From positions 372,001 to 436,000 of the forward strand of contig CAWIWC010000005.1 in assembly GCA_963839745.1 (NCBI GenBank): DNA of 64,000 bases, given 5' to 3'. Made by a program: the position numbers and the translations under genes. Shown one piece after another: positions 10,501 to 17,980 of this stretch (position 1 is the first letter of the stretch; each line of letters opens with the position of its first letter). The notes below the pieces were generated by a model. It did no database searches and was not told the origin of the DNA. It was given only the letters and a program-made list of their open reading frames with translations. Source of the DNA: JAIBJN01 sp963839745. GTDB lineage: Bacteria > Actinomycetota > Thermoleophilia > Gaiellales > Gaiellaceae.

Positions 10501-12424
10501 CGCCGCGCCAGGCCCGCGCAAATGCATCCTTGAACGCCTCGCCCACGCGGTCGAGGTCGAGCGGGCCTTCGGCGTGGGTGAGGCCGAAGTCGTAGATCCA
10601 CGCGTCCACGGGACCGGCACGGTCGATCTCGTACGGGCGCTCGTCGTAGACCTTCACGCCCATGTCCTCCAGGAGCGGGAGAACGTCGGAGAGCAGGATC
10701 GGCTGCCCGGACCGCAGGAGCTTGAGGACGAAGAAGTCGGGCTCGGCCTCGAGCGGGCGGTAGAGCGTCATGGCCAGGTCGCCCTCCGGGTCGAGGCGCT
10801 CCATCCGCTCGACGTCGAGCACGGCGGCCTCCGGCGTGAAGTCGTCGCGGTAGGCGGCGGGGAACGCGTCCCGGTAGAGCGCGAAGAGCTCGGTGCCGCG
10901 CTCCTCCCCGAGGTGCTCGACGAGGGCATCGCCGAGGTCGTCGACCCAGGTCCGCGTCGCCTCGACGAGCCTGGCCTCGATCTCCGGCACGTCGTACTCG
11001 CGCTTCGCGCCCGGGCGCGTGTAGATGACGAAGTGCATCCGGGCGAGCACCGACGCGGACAGGCGCACCGTGTAGTCGGCGCTGACACCTTCGAAGACCT
11101 CCTGAAGGATCTCCTCGATCTTCTCGCGTACCTGCGTGTTGAACCGTTCGCGCGGGACGAAGACGAGACAGGAGAGAAAGCGGCCAAAGGTGTCGCGGCG
11201 GACGAAGAGCCTGACCCGCTGGCGCTCGCCGAGGCGGACGATGCCCATGGCGATGTCGAAGAGGTCGTCGTCGGAGATCTGGAAGAGCTCGTCGCGGGGC
11301 AGCGATTCCAGCACTTCGAGGAGCGCCTTGTCGTCGTGGCTCCCAGGCGGGAGGCCCGAGCGCTCGCGCACCTTGCGCACCTTGCGCCGCAGCAGCGGGA
11401 TGTCGTGTGGGCTCGCGCTGTAGGCGGTCGAGGTGTAGAGGCCGAGGAAGCGCCGCTCGCCGACGACCTCGCCCGACTCGTCGAAGCGCTTCACCCCCAC
11501 GTAGTCGAGGTAGGACGGCCGGTGGACGGTCGCGCGCGAGTTGGCCTTCGTGAGGACCAGCGGGTCCTTCGCGCGCGCGAGGGCGACCGCCTCCGGCGCG
11601 AGCTTCACGACGCCCTCGGCCGCCTCGTCGTCGCCGTTGCGGAGGATGCCGAGCCCGGTGTCGGGAACGCGGCGGAGGCCGTGCTCGCCGTTCTCCGAGA
11701 CCAGGTCGTACTCTCGGTAGCCGAGGAACGTGAAGTGGTTGTCGACGATCCACTCGAGCAGCGCCTTGCTCTCGGCCAGCTCCTCGGGATCGACGGTCTG
11801 CAGGCCCCGCTCCAGGTCGGCGATCACCTCGCGCGCGCGCGCGACCATGGCCGGCCAGTCCTCGACCGCCGCCCGCACGTCCTCGAGCACGCGCTCGAGC
11901 CCCGTGCGTAGGCGGTCGAGGTGCTCCGGATCGGTCTCGCGCACGACCTCCGCGTGGAGGAAGGACTCGAGCTGCGCGTCCTCGGCGGGCGTGTCGAAGG
12001 GCAGGACATCGAGGAGGAGACCCGTCTCGTCGCGGCGCACGCGGGCGACCGGGTGGATGATGAGATGGACGCCGCTCCCCAGGCGGTTTAGCTCCATGCT
12101 CACGGAGTCGACGAGGAACGGCATGTCGTCGTTGACGAGCTCGACGACGGTGTGCGTCGACGTCCAGCCGTGCTCCTCGAGCTGCGGGGTGTAGACGCGG
12201 ACCTTGGCCTCGCCCGGCGCGCGGCGCGCGGCGAAGTTCAGGTGTGAGAGCGCCGCGCCGTAGAGATCGGACGCGTTGCGCTGGAGAAGGTCCTCGGGGG
12301 CGCCGGCGCCGTAGTAGATGCGGATCAGCGCTTCGAGCCGCGCGGCCTGCTCCGGCGGGAGCTTGGCGTGCGCGTGCTCGACGGTCTTGTCGATCAGCGC
12401 GGCCTTCGCCTCGTCGGGCTTCAC
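7532..12424 (-). CDS. gdh: Large NAD-specific glutamate dehydrogenase (about 180 kDa type)
   Basis: The product is 1630 residues, the size typical of the GDH-180 class that oxidatively deaminates glutamate to 2-oxoglutarate with NAD. A long N-terminal regulatory region (ELVNDDMPFLVDSVSMELNRLG and ACT-like segments) precedes the catalytic core near the middle. The core contains VHLRGGRVARGGIRWSDR, PVGAKGGFVVK and a nucleotide-binding region around GIGDMAGDVFGNGMLLS. The C-terminal helical domain is complete. I placed the start at the GTG at 12424. An upstream TTG at 12502 would run through the neighbouring terminator hairpin, and no good ribosome site marks either. Large frames on the other strand are shadows. 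Confidence 0.93.
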   Translation of the reverse strand: MKPDEAKAALIDKTVEHAHAKLPPEQAARLEALIRIYYGAGAPEDLLQRNASDLYGAALSHLNFAARRAPGEAKVRVYTPQLEEHGWTSTHTVVELVNDDMPFLVDSVSMELNRLGSGVHLIIHPVARVRRDETGLLLDVLPFDTPAEDAQLESFLHAEVVRETDPEHLDRLRTGLERVLEDVRAAVEDWPAMVARAREVIADLERGLQTVDPEELAESKALLEWIVDNHFTFLGYREYDLVSENGEHGLRRVPDTGLGILRNGDDEAAEGVVKLAPEAVALARAKDPLVLTKANSRATVHRPSYLDYVGVKRFDESGEVVGERRFLGLYTSTAYSASPHDIPLLRRKVRKVRERSGLPPGSHDDKALLEVLESLPRDELFQISDDDLFDIAMGIVRLGERQRVRLFVRRDTFGRFLSCLVFVPRERFNTQVREKIEEILQEVFEGVSADYTVRLSASVLARMHFVIYTRPGAKREYDVPEIEARLVEATRTWVDDLGDALVEHLGEERGTELFALYRDAFPAAYRDDFTPEAAVLDVERMERLDPEGDLAMTLYRPLEAEPDFFVLKLLRSGQPILLSDVLPLLEDMGVKVYDERPYEIDRAGPVDAWIYDFGLTHAEGPLDLDRVGEAFKDAFARAWRGEIEVDGFNRLVLSAGLTWREIAVLRALAKYLRQAGSTFSQAYMEETLSANPEIVRKLVDLFKVRFDPARGDGPEDEADEIAARIEKEVDAVASLDDDRILRSFLRLVQATLRTNYFQLADDGQPKPYLSFKFDPALVPDLPLPRPMYEIWVYSPRTEGVHLRGGRVARGGIRWSDRREDFRTEILGLMKAQMVKNAVIVPVGAKGGFVVKRPPSDREALREEVVACYRILMQGLLDLTDNLVGGETVPPRDVVRYDEDDPYLVVAADKGTAKFSDLANSVAAEYGFWLGDAFASGGSAGYDHKAMGITARGAWESVKRHFRELGVDVQTTEVTAVGIGDMAGDVFGNGMLLSRHLKLVAAFNHEHIFLDPDPEPEASFKERERLFNLPRSSWADYDPEVISAGGGVFPRSAKSIPLSPEVRRRLGVESEALPPNDLIRAILTAEVDLLWNGGIGTFVKASSESHLEVGDKANDGLRADGKDIRARVVGEGGNLGLTQRGRIEYALAGGRIYTDAIDNSAGVDCSDHEVNIKILLGGVVADGDMTEKQRNELLAEMTDDVARLVLRNNYRQTQAISLATSQASSMLGVHSRLIQHLEQTGRLRRELAALPSEEVIAERGGLVAPELAVLLAYAKIELFDALVASDLPDDPYMANELVRYFPRVLSERFRERMDSHRLRRELIATYVTNSLVNRAGITFAFRLAEETGAHASDIARAYTVAREVFDLRALWTAIEDLDDAIPAEVQLAMLLEGRKLVERATRWLVRSRPRPIEIEEEIAYFAPGAALLTEALPRLLLGADLAAVERKTTEYVKGGAPKELAARVAGLGAMFSALDIVEVATAAGEPTEEVAAVFHGVGARLQLQWLRDAITALPRDNRWQTLARAALRDELFGIHGALTREALQAAPPGLPAEARVDAWQTGRGAGVDRVLQVVNDIRMGELTSLETLSVALREVRNLIQSSGRVAPPLPEFPPDEPPSRPHPPESLRLGR

Positions 12425-12503
12425 GGACGCTGGAGTGATGTCAGGTCTCCCGCACCTCCAACGGAGAGTTGTAGTCGGTCTGCGCTGCCCTGTCGAGAAC
12501 AAC

Positions 12504-12529
12504 CGACGGCCGCCCGAAGGCGGCCGTCG
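12504..12529 (-). terminator. Terminator of the cupredoxin operon
   Basis: A perfect 11-bp stem (CGACGGCCGCC with its complement) around CGAA lies 30 bases past the stop of the cupredoxin gene. It separates that operon from the glutamate dehydrogenase gene. Confidence 0.85.
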
Positions 12530-12559
12530 ATCCGTCCGGGGCTGAGGGGAGAGAGAGTC

Positions 12560-13375
12560 TCAGCCGGTGACGACCACTGTCCCTTTCATGCCGGGGTGCA
12601 ACGCGCAGATGTAGCGGTACTCCCCGGGCTGGTCGAACGTGTGGCTGAAGGTGCCCTTGGTGGCCATCGTCCCGGAGTCGAACCCGCCGCCCTCCTGGGT
12701 GACGGTGTGCTGAGCCGGGTCGTGGTTCGTCCAGGTGACCTCCTGGCCAACATTCGCCTGGATGGTCGCGGGCTCGAAGACGAAGCCGCGGATGTCGGCC
12801 GCGGCGGCCTGGCCGGCCTGCGGCGCGGCCGGGGCGACGGCCTTCTTCGCCAGCGGCGCGCCCTTCTTGACCTCGAAGAGCATCTCCATGCCCATGTCGT
12901 CGTGTCCGTCGACGTTGCACTCGAGCTTGTAGACGCCCTCGCTGAGGTTGAGGTCGACGCTGACGCTCTCGCCGGGCTGGAGGACGCGGGTCTCGACCTT
13001 GTCGCGGTCGTCGCCCGATCCGCTGCCGCTCGAGTCGTCGCCGTCCTCGCGCTCCATCTCGAACCCGTGCGGCACCGTGCCGCGGTTCGTGATCACGAAG
13101 GTGGCGCGACCCGGGCGGATGGACTCGGCCTCGGGCGTCAGGGCCCACTCGCCGAGGGCGATCTCGAAGCCGCCCTCGCGCGGGTCGACGCCCTTGGCAG
13201 CGGCCTGCGTCCCGCCCGTCGTCGTGTCGCCCCCGGTTGTCGTGGACGACGTTGCCTCGTCAGTCGGGGATGCCGGCTCCGTGGCGGCCGTGTTCTCCCC
13301 GCCGCCGCACGCGGCGGCGAGGAGAAGGGCCGATCCCAGAGCGGCTGCGGCTGGAAACAGCGTGAGGCGCCTCAT
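12560..13375 (-). CDS. Lipoprotein with two cupredoxin domains
   Basis: A signal peptide ends in a lipobox-like LLAAAC, so the 271-residue protein is probably lipid-anchored. Two plastocyanin-like domains follow. The first shows HGFEME then LECNVDGHDDMGMEM; the second shows HDPAQHTVT then YICALHPGMKGTVVV. Both keep the His, Cys, His and Met positions expected of type 1 copper ligands. The domains are separated by an Ala/Pro linker near residues 170-190. A role in periplasmic or surface electron transfer or copper binding is inferred. Its ATG overlaps the stop of the upstream gene by 4 bases, so the two are translationally coupled. A terminator follows. Confidence 0.86.
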   Translation of the reverse strand: MRRLTLFPAAAALGSALLLAAACGGGENTAATEPASPTDEATSSTTTGGDTTTGGTQAAAKGVDPREGGFEIALGEWALTPEAESIRPGRATFVITNRGTVPHGFEMEREDGDDSSGSGSGDDRDKVETRVLQPGESVSVDLNLSEGVYKLECNVDGHDDMGMEMLFEVKKGAPLAKKAVAPAAPQAGQAAAADIRGFVFEPATIQANVGQEVTWTNHDPAQHTVTQEGGGFDSGTMATKGTFSHTFDQPGEYRYICALHPGMKGTVVVTG

Positions 13376-13893
13376 CGGTCGTCGTCACCGCCGCCGTGGC
13401 CGCTCGAGTCGTCGTCGCCACCCGAGCCGGAGCCCGAGTTGTCGTCGTCGTCCCCGTCGTCGTGCGAGTTGCCGGGGCCGGAGTTGTCCTCCCGGTCGCC
13501 GCGATCGTCGTCGGCGTTGCCGGGGCCGGAGTTGTCGTTCCGGGCGCCGCCGGCGCCGGTGCACCGCGGGTCGTTCGCGTGCTCGGCCTCGTCGCACGGG
13601 CCGCTGATGTCGACGCCGCCGGTCGGGGCGACGCCGCCGGCGGCCGGAGCACCCGTGCAGCGCGGGTCGTTGCGGTTCTCGGCCTCGTCGCACGGGCCGC
13701 TGATGTCGACGCCGCCCGTCGTGGTCGTGCCGGTCGTGGTCGTGTCCTCGAGCGTCGTCGTGCCGTCGGTCGTCGACGGCGCCTGGGCGGCGGAGCCTCC
13801 GCCGCCGTCGCTGCCGCTCGCTGCGATGGCAACGCCGACGCTGAACGCGACGACGATCGCCGGGACGAGCAGGAGCTTCGTGATGGTGTTCAT
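13372..13893 (-). CDS. Secreted Asp/Ser/Gly-rich protein with two CDEAE-NDPRC repeats
   Basis: The ATG at 13893 follows a strong AAGGAGG. An N-terminal hydrophobic segment (LLLVPAIVVAFSVGVAIAA) is a signal peptide or membrane anchor. A Thr-rich stretch leads to two copies of GGVDISGPCDEAE(N/H), each ending in NDPRCTG. The tail is almost entirely Asp, Asn, Ser and Gly (DNSGPGN, DDDDNSGSGSGG). The product is 173 residues and matches no enzyme family I know. The acidic tail could bind divalent cations outside the cell. It is coupled to the cupredoxin lipoprotein, so a joint role in metal handling is possible but unproven. Confidence 0.75.
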   Translation of the reverse strand: MNTITKLLLVPAIVVAFSVGVAIAASGSDGGGGSAAQAPSTTDGTTTLEDTTTTGTTTTGGVDISGPCDEAENRNDPRCTGAPAAGGVAPTGGVDISGPCDEAEHANDPRCTGAGGARNDNSGPGNADDDRGDREDNSGPGNSHDDGDDDDNSGSGSGGDDDSSGHGGGDDDR

Positions 13894-14050
13894 GTGACCC
13901 TCCTTGTTGTTCTCGGAAGTACTCCTCCGAGGCTATGAAGGGCCGGGAAAAGCGCGCCCCCAGGTGGGTTCAAGAGTCGGTAGGCGCGAGTAAAGGAACG
14001 GTAGGTGGCCCGCCCTGGTGGGCTCGCAGGCTCTGGCTAGACTCGATTCC

Positions 14051-14233
14051 ATGGGGCGGAGCCTGCGCCAGAGGATTCACAACCCGTTCAACTGGACCTG
14101 CAACTGCGCTCCTGACTGCTGGTGCGTCACGACGCGCTGGGGGCGGGCCGTCATGTGGTACATCCCGCCGCGCTTCCACCGCTTCCCGCCGAAGGAATCG
14201 CGCAGGCGGCACCCGCGCGAGCCGGCGCGCTAG
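14051..14233 (+). CDS. Small Cys/Trp-rich protein of unknown function
   Basis: This 60-residue frame starts at the ATG at 14051. It reads as a compact, non-random protein: HNPFNWTCNCAPDCWCVTT, then GRAVMWYIPPRFHRFP and a basic tail. Four cysteines in CxC...CxC spacing suggest a metal-binding or disulfide knuckle. The 3' end overlaps the convergent neighbour by 4 bases. No clear ribosome-binding site is visible. It is the only plus-strand gene inside a minus-strand envelope cluster. I do not recognise a family. Confidence 0.5.
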   Translation: MGRSLRQRIHNPFNWTCNCAPDCWCVTTRWGRAVMWYIPPRFHRFPPKESRRRHPREPAR

Positions 14234-14646
14234 TCGTCGCCGCCGGAGCCCTTGCCGCTCGAGTCGTCGTCCGACCCGGAGCCGCTTCCGCTCGAGTCGT
14301 CCGAGCCCGATCCGGGCCCGCTCGAGTCGCCGCCGCCGGAGCCCGGCCCCGAGTTGTCGTCGCCGGCGTTCTGCGGGTCGCAGTCGGGGTCGAGCTCGTG
14401 TTCGGGCTCGTCGCACTTGCCCGGCAGGTCGTCGTCGTCGCCCGTCGTCGTCTGCGTCGTCGTCCCGGTCTCCGTCGTGGTCGGAGTCGAGACGGTGTCG
14501 GAGCGCGCGATCTTGTTGTCCGAGACCGAGACGACCGTCGGGACGGCGGCCAGCGACGAGGCCGAGGCCACGTAGACGGCCAGCGCCAGCCCGACCGGGA
14601 AGGCGAGGCCGGCGAGGGCGAGGAGAAAGACGCGGGCTCTACTCAT
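14230..14646 (-). CDS. Secreted or anchored Asp/Ser/Gly-rich protein with a CDEPEH-LDPDC motif
   Basis: The 138 residues begin with a signal or anchor helix (VFLLALAGLAFPVGLALAVYV). A Thr-rich linker and the motif KCDEPEHELDPDC follow, then a low-complexity tail of DNSGPGSGG, DSSGPGSG and DDSSGSGSGS units. The motif and tail match the style of the 173-residue protein at 13372-13893, so the two are likely paralogues. It starts 26 bases after the histidine kinase stop on the same strand, so it is probably an output or accessory gene of that two-component operon. The function is unknown. Confidence 0.72.
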   Translation of the reverse strand: MSRARVFLLALAGLAFPVGLALAVYVASASSLAAVPTVVSVSDNKIARSDTVSTPTTTETGTTTQTTTGDDDDLPGKCDEPEHELDPDCDPQNAGDDNSGPGSGGGDSSGPGSGSDDSSGSGSGSDDDSSGKGSGGDD

Positions 14647-14672
14647 GGCTTCGACGCTAGCAAGGCGACTCT

Positions 14673-16079
14673 TCAGGAATGGTTAGGAGGGGGTGAGGAG
14701 TCGGCAGCGGCCGCCGGGAAGCTGGCCCGCACGCGGGTCCCGGGGCCGTCGAGCAGCTCGACCCGGCCGCCCCAGCGCTCTGCCAGCTCGGCCACGATCG
14801 CGAGGCCGAGCCCCGTTCCCGGGCCCGTGCTCCGGCCGTCGGCGCCCCGGTAGAAGCGCTCGAAGACGCGTTCCCGCTCCTCGGCCGGGATGCCCGGCCC
14901 GGTGTCGGTGACGAGCAGCGCGGGGCCGCCCTCGCCGCGTTCCGTGCCGACGGTGATCTGCGCGCCCGCCGGCGAATAGCGAATCGCGTTCTCGATCAGG
15001 TTGTCGAGGATGTGGGCGACGTCGGCGGGGGCGGCCAGGATCCTCCCGCCCTGTCCGTCGGCGAGCGCGAGGTCGTGGCCCGCGGTTGCCGCCGGCTCGG
15101 CCCAGCGCCGCTGCGCGGCCCGGATCGCCTCGCCCAGGTCGACCGGCTCGGCGACGGCCTCCTCCGAGGAGGCCCGAGCAAGCGAGAGCAGGTCGTCGAC
15201 GAGCGCGCTCAGCCGGTCGAGCTCCGCTTCCGCCTTGGCGGCCTCCTCCGCGGCTGCGCCGCCCTCGCTGCGGATCGCCTCGAGTCGGAGCTTGATCCCC
15301 GTCAGCGGCGTGCGGAGCTGGTGGGAGGCGTTGGCGACGAAGTCGCGCTGGGCGTTCAGGTTGGAGGAGAGCGCGCCGGCCATCCTGTTGAACGACTGCC
15401 CGAGCTCGTCGAGCTCCTGCGGGCCCTCGGGATCGACGCGGGCGTCGAGATCGCCTCGCCCGAGGCGGCCGGCCGCTGTCCTCAGCTTCTCCACCGGGCG
15501 GGCCATCGAGCCGGCGAGGATCCACGCGAGGACGAGGCCCGCGCCCACGACGGCGATGCCGATTAGGAGCAGGGCGAGCCAGCTCGAGCGGACGCTCGCG
15601 TCCACCGCGGTCATGGGCGTGGAGACGCGGAGGGCGCCGATCACGTCGCCCCTGTCGGTGACGGGCACGGTGACGAGGAGCAGGTCCTCGTCGAGCGTGT
15701 CGCTGTGCCGCTGGCGAACGTCGATCTGGCCCGCGCTCGCCGCCGCGAACTCGGGCCGCTCCTCAGTGGCGAACTGCTCGCCGGCCTGGGCGCTCGCGTC
15801 CGTGTCTGCGAGCAGGATCCCCGCGTCGTTCACGACCACAGTCCGGGCGCCGTCCCCGACCGTCGCGGCTGCGAGCACGTCCACGAGACGCTCGGTGTCC
15901 CCCTCGATGACGAGGTTGGCCACTCGGCCCGAGAGCACGGTCGCGTTCGCGACCACGTCGGACTCGAGCTCGGAGGTCGCGCGCCGGTCGATGTTCAGCG
16001 CCAGCGGGACGGTGAGCGCAATCACCACCGTCGCGAGCAGGTACGCGGCGGCGAGGACGAGCCGCGCCCGGAAACTCAC
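14673..16079 (-). CDS. Membrane sensor histidine kinase (HAMP, HisKA, HATPase)
   Basis: The 468-residue protein has a first transmembrane helix at about residues 7-28, an extracytoplasmic sensor of ~135 residues, and a second helix at about 165-190. A HAMP segment (ARPVEKLRTAAGRLGRGDL) precedes the phosphorylated histidine at about H253 in NASHQLRTPL. N, G1 and G2 boxes follow (NLIENAIRYSP, DTGPGIP, GTGLGLAIV). The GTG start overlaps the response-regulator stop by 4 bases, so the pair is translationally coupled. The stimulus is unknown, but the downstream acidic secreted protein suggests an envelope or ion signal. Confidence 0.93.
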   Translation of the reverse strand: MSFRARLVLAAAYLLATVVIALTVPLALNIDRRATSELESDVVANATVLSGRVANLVIEGDTERLVDVLAAATVGDGARTVVVNDAGILLADTDASAQAGEQFATEERPEFAAASAGQIDVRQRHSDTLDEDLLLVTVPVTDRGDVIGALRVSTPMTAVDASVRSSWLALLLIGIAVVGAGLVLAWILAGSMARPVEKLRTAAGRLGRGDLDARVDPEGPQELDELGQSFNRMAGALSSNLNAQRDFVANASHQLRTPLTGIKLRLEAIRSEGGAAAEEAAKAEAELDRLSALVDDLLSLARASSEEAVAEPVDLGEAIRAAQRRWAEPAATAGHDLALADGQGGRILAAPADVAHILDNLIENAIRYSPAGAQITVGTERGEGGPALLVTDTGPGIPAEERERVFERFYRGADGRSTGPGTGLGLAIVAELAERWGGRVELLDGPGTRVRASFPAAAADSSPPPNHS

Positions 16080-16780
16080 GGCTGCTCGCCGGCGGGGTCG
16101 AACCGAAAGCCGACGCCCCGCACGGTGTGGATGTAGCGCGGCTCGGCTGGGTCGTCCCCGAGCTTCTTGCGCAGGGCGCTGACGTGGACGTCGAGCGTCT
16201 TCGTCGACCCGAACCAGGCCGGGTCCCAGACCTCGTGCACGAGTTCCTCGCGCTTGACGAGCTTGCCGGAGCGTTCGAGGAGGACGCGCAAGAGCTCGAA
16301 CTCCTTCACCGTCAGCTCCAGGAGCTCGCCGTTCTTCGTCGCCTCGTGGGTGCCGAGATCCATCCGCACATCGCCGGACTCGAGCACCGAGCCGGGCTCC
16401 GGCGCGGGCTCGTCGCCCGCCCGCCGCAGGACGGCGCGGATGCGCGCTGCCAGCTCGGCGGCGCTGAACGGCTTCGTCACGTAGTCGTCGGCGCCGAGCT
16501 CGAGCCCGAGCACGCGGTCCATTTCCTCCCCGCGGGCCGTGAGCATGACGACCGGCGTGCGCGCCGTCTCCCGGATCTTGCGCAGGACGTCGCGGCCGTC
16601 GCCGTCCGGGAGCATGACGTCCAGGAGGACGAGGTCGGGCGAGCGCTTCTCGAAGAGCTCGAGACCCTCCGAGACCGATCCGGCCACGACGGGGTCGAAG
16701 CCCTCACGCGAGAGCGCCGCCGCCAGCGGCTCCGAGATCGCGGTCTCGTCCTCGATGACCAGGATCGTTCGCTTCGTCAT
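16076..16780 (-). CDS. OmpR-family response regulator
   Basis: The 234 residues comprise a receiver domain with acidic pocket (IEDE), phospho-acceptor D54 (LVLLDVMLPDGDG), the Thr and Lys switch residues (MLTARG, YVTKPF), and a winged-helix DNA-binding domain (LELTVKEFELLRVLL to RYIHTVRGVGFRF). The ATG at 16780 gives the canonical start. It is the first gene of an operon with the kinase and an acidic secreted protein. Confidence 0.95.
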   Translation of the reverse strand: MTKRTILVIEDETAISEPLAAALSREGFDPVVAGSVSEGLELFEKRSPDLVLLDVMLPDGDGRDVLRKIRETARTPVVMLTARGEEMDRVLGLELGADDYVTKPFSAAELAARIRAVLRRAGDEPAPEPGSVLESGDVRMDLGTHEATKNGELLELTVKEFELLRVLLERSGKLVKREELVHEVWDPAWFGSTKTLDVHVSALRKKLGDDPAEPRYIHTVRGVGFRFDPAGEQP

Positions 16781-16819
16781 GCCGTCGATCTTCCCGTCAC
16801 GCGGGTTTAAGTAGCAGGA

Positions 16820-16848
16820 AGCGGGCGGCCCGGATGGCGCCGCCCGCT
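16820..16848 (-). terminator. Terminator between the lamin-tail gene and the two-component operon
   Basis: A perfect 10-bp stem (AGCGGGCGGC and its complement) with a 9-base loop lies 12 bases past the lamin-tail gene stop and upstream of the response regulator start. Confidence 0.78.
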
Positions 16849-16860
16849 TCTCAGCTGCCC

Positions 16861-17781
16861 TCAGGGTGCGGTTGCGACGTTCGCAGCGCCGCGCGTCAGG
16901 GTCGTGGTGAAGACCCAGTCGGTCGCGGCGTCGTTCGTGTCTCTGCCGTCGGGGATCCGGCTCAGAGACCCCGCCGCCGTGTTCGAGTCCGCCACGGTGG
17001 CGGGGAGCAACGTGCCCTCGACGAGCGAGTACGTCCGCCCGCCGATCACGGCCGCCGCGATCGCTCCCTCGTAGGAGAGGGCATCGAGCAGCTCCCCGTC
17101 GTCGGTGTCGACGAGCGCGATACCGTCGGGCGCGCCGTTCTGCGCGTCCCCCGCGACGACGAGGTAGCCGCCGGGCTCGAGCGTGCCGGAGAGCGCTTCG
17201 CGCCGGTACTCCTCCGAGTCGGTGCCGTCGACGAGCACGAGCGCGAGCCCGGCGAGGTCGACCGCGGTCGTGCCAGTGTTCTTGAGCTCGACGAAGCCGT
17301 CGCCGTCGGCGCCGACCTGGTCGTAGTCCACCTCGTTGATCACGACAGAGCCCGTCGGAGGTGGAGGCGGCGGTGGCGCGCCGCCCGCGACGCAGCGGAA
17401 CAGCACCGTGTCGTCGCCGGCGAGGTCGAGCTCGACCTCGCCGGGCCCGCCGCCGTCGCGTGTGCACGGGAGCCCGTCCATGTCCTCGAGCTTGGCGAGC
17501 CCCGGGCCGGGATCTCCCTTGGGCCCGGGCGGGCCTGCCGGCCCCGGCGACCCGGCGGGCCCTTCCGTGTTCCAGGTGACGACCTGCTCGCGGGCGCGGC
17601 AGGCCGACTCGGCGGCGACGATCCTCACCCAGCCGCCGTTGGGGTGGCGGCAGCCGGTGATGACCTCCGCCTCGGCCGCCGTCGCGGCGGCCTTCCCTAC
17701 GGCGAGCGCGCCGCCCGCGGCGGCCGTCACCGCGCCCACGGCCGCCAGGGCCGCGAGCGCGTGCATGCGACTGATCTTCAT
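16861..17781 (-). CDS. Secreted protein with collagen-like segment and lamin-tail domain
   Basis: The ATG at 17781 follows AAGGAG. A signal peptide (HALAALAAVGAVTAAAGGALA) starts the 306-residue product. A short Cys-containing domain (ITGCRHPNGGWVRIV) comes next, then a collagen-like Gly-X-Y run of about eight triplets (GPAGSPGPAGPPGPKGDPGPG), a second Cys pair and a polyproline linker. The C-terminal ~165 residues look like a lamin-tail (LTD) beta-sandwich: VVINEVDYDQ, FVELKNTGTTAVDLAGLALVL, TLEPGGYLVVAGD and SLSRIPDGRDTNDAATDW. LTD domains in bacteria occur on secreted proteins and may bind nucleic acid or surfaces. The role here is unknown. Confidence 0.82.
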   Translation of the reverse strand: MKISRMHALAALAAVGAVTAAAGGALAVGKAAATAAEAEVITGCRHPNGGWVRIVAAESACRAREQVVTWNTEGPAGSPGPAGPPGPKGDPGPGLAKLEDMDGLPCTRDGGGPGEVELDLAGDDTVLFRCVAGGAPPPPPPPTGSVVINEVDYDQVGADGDGFVELKNTGTTAVDLAGLALVLVDGTDSEEYRREALSGTLEPGGYLVVAGDAQNGAPDGIALVDTDDGELLDALSYEGAIAAAVIGGRTYSLVEGTLLPATVADSNTAAGSLSRIPDGRDTNDAATDWVFTTTLTRGAANVATAP

Positions 17782-17980
17782 GGGTCTCCTTCCGGTCGAC
17801 GTGACGCGACCGGGGATATCGCGTGGGCAGCGCGACCGACCAGTGGCCGGAATGGGCCCGTCCCGGCGGATGGCGCACGGGCGCGCGCTGCTGTTGACGA
17901 CCTGGTTCGCATTCGGCGCGGATTCGTGAACGGTGCGTGCGGCCGGCGGGAGAGCCGGCCGGCGCGGCTACTCTCGGCGG

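Noticed and set aside
10022..11911. 629-residue plus-strand frame within glutamate dehydrogenase
   Set aside because: It is antisense to a clearly conserved enzyme and has shadow composition (Arg, Val, Glu, His).
12425..12502. Extended N-terminus of glutamate dehydrogenase from a TTG at 12502
   Set aside because: It would begin within the upstream terminator region and the added residues look unstructured.
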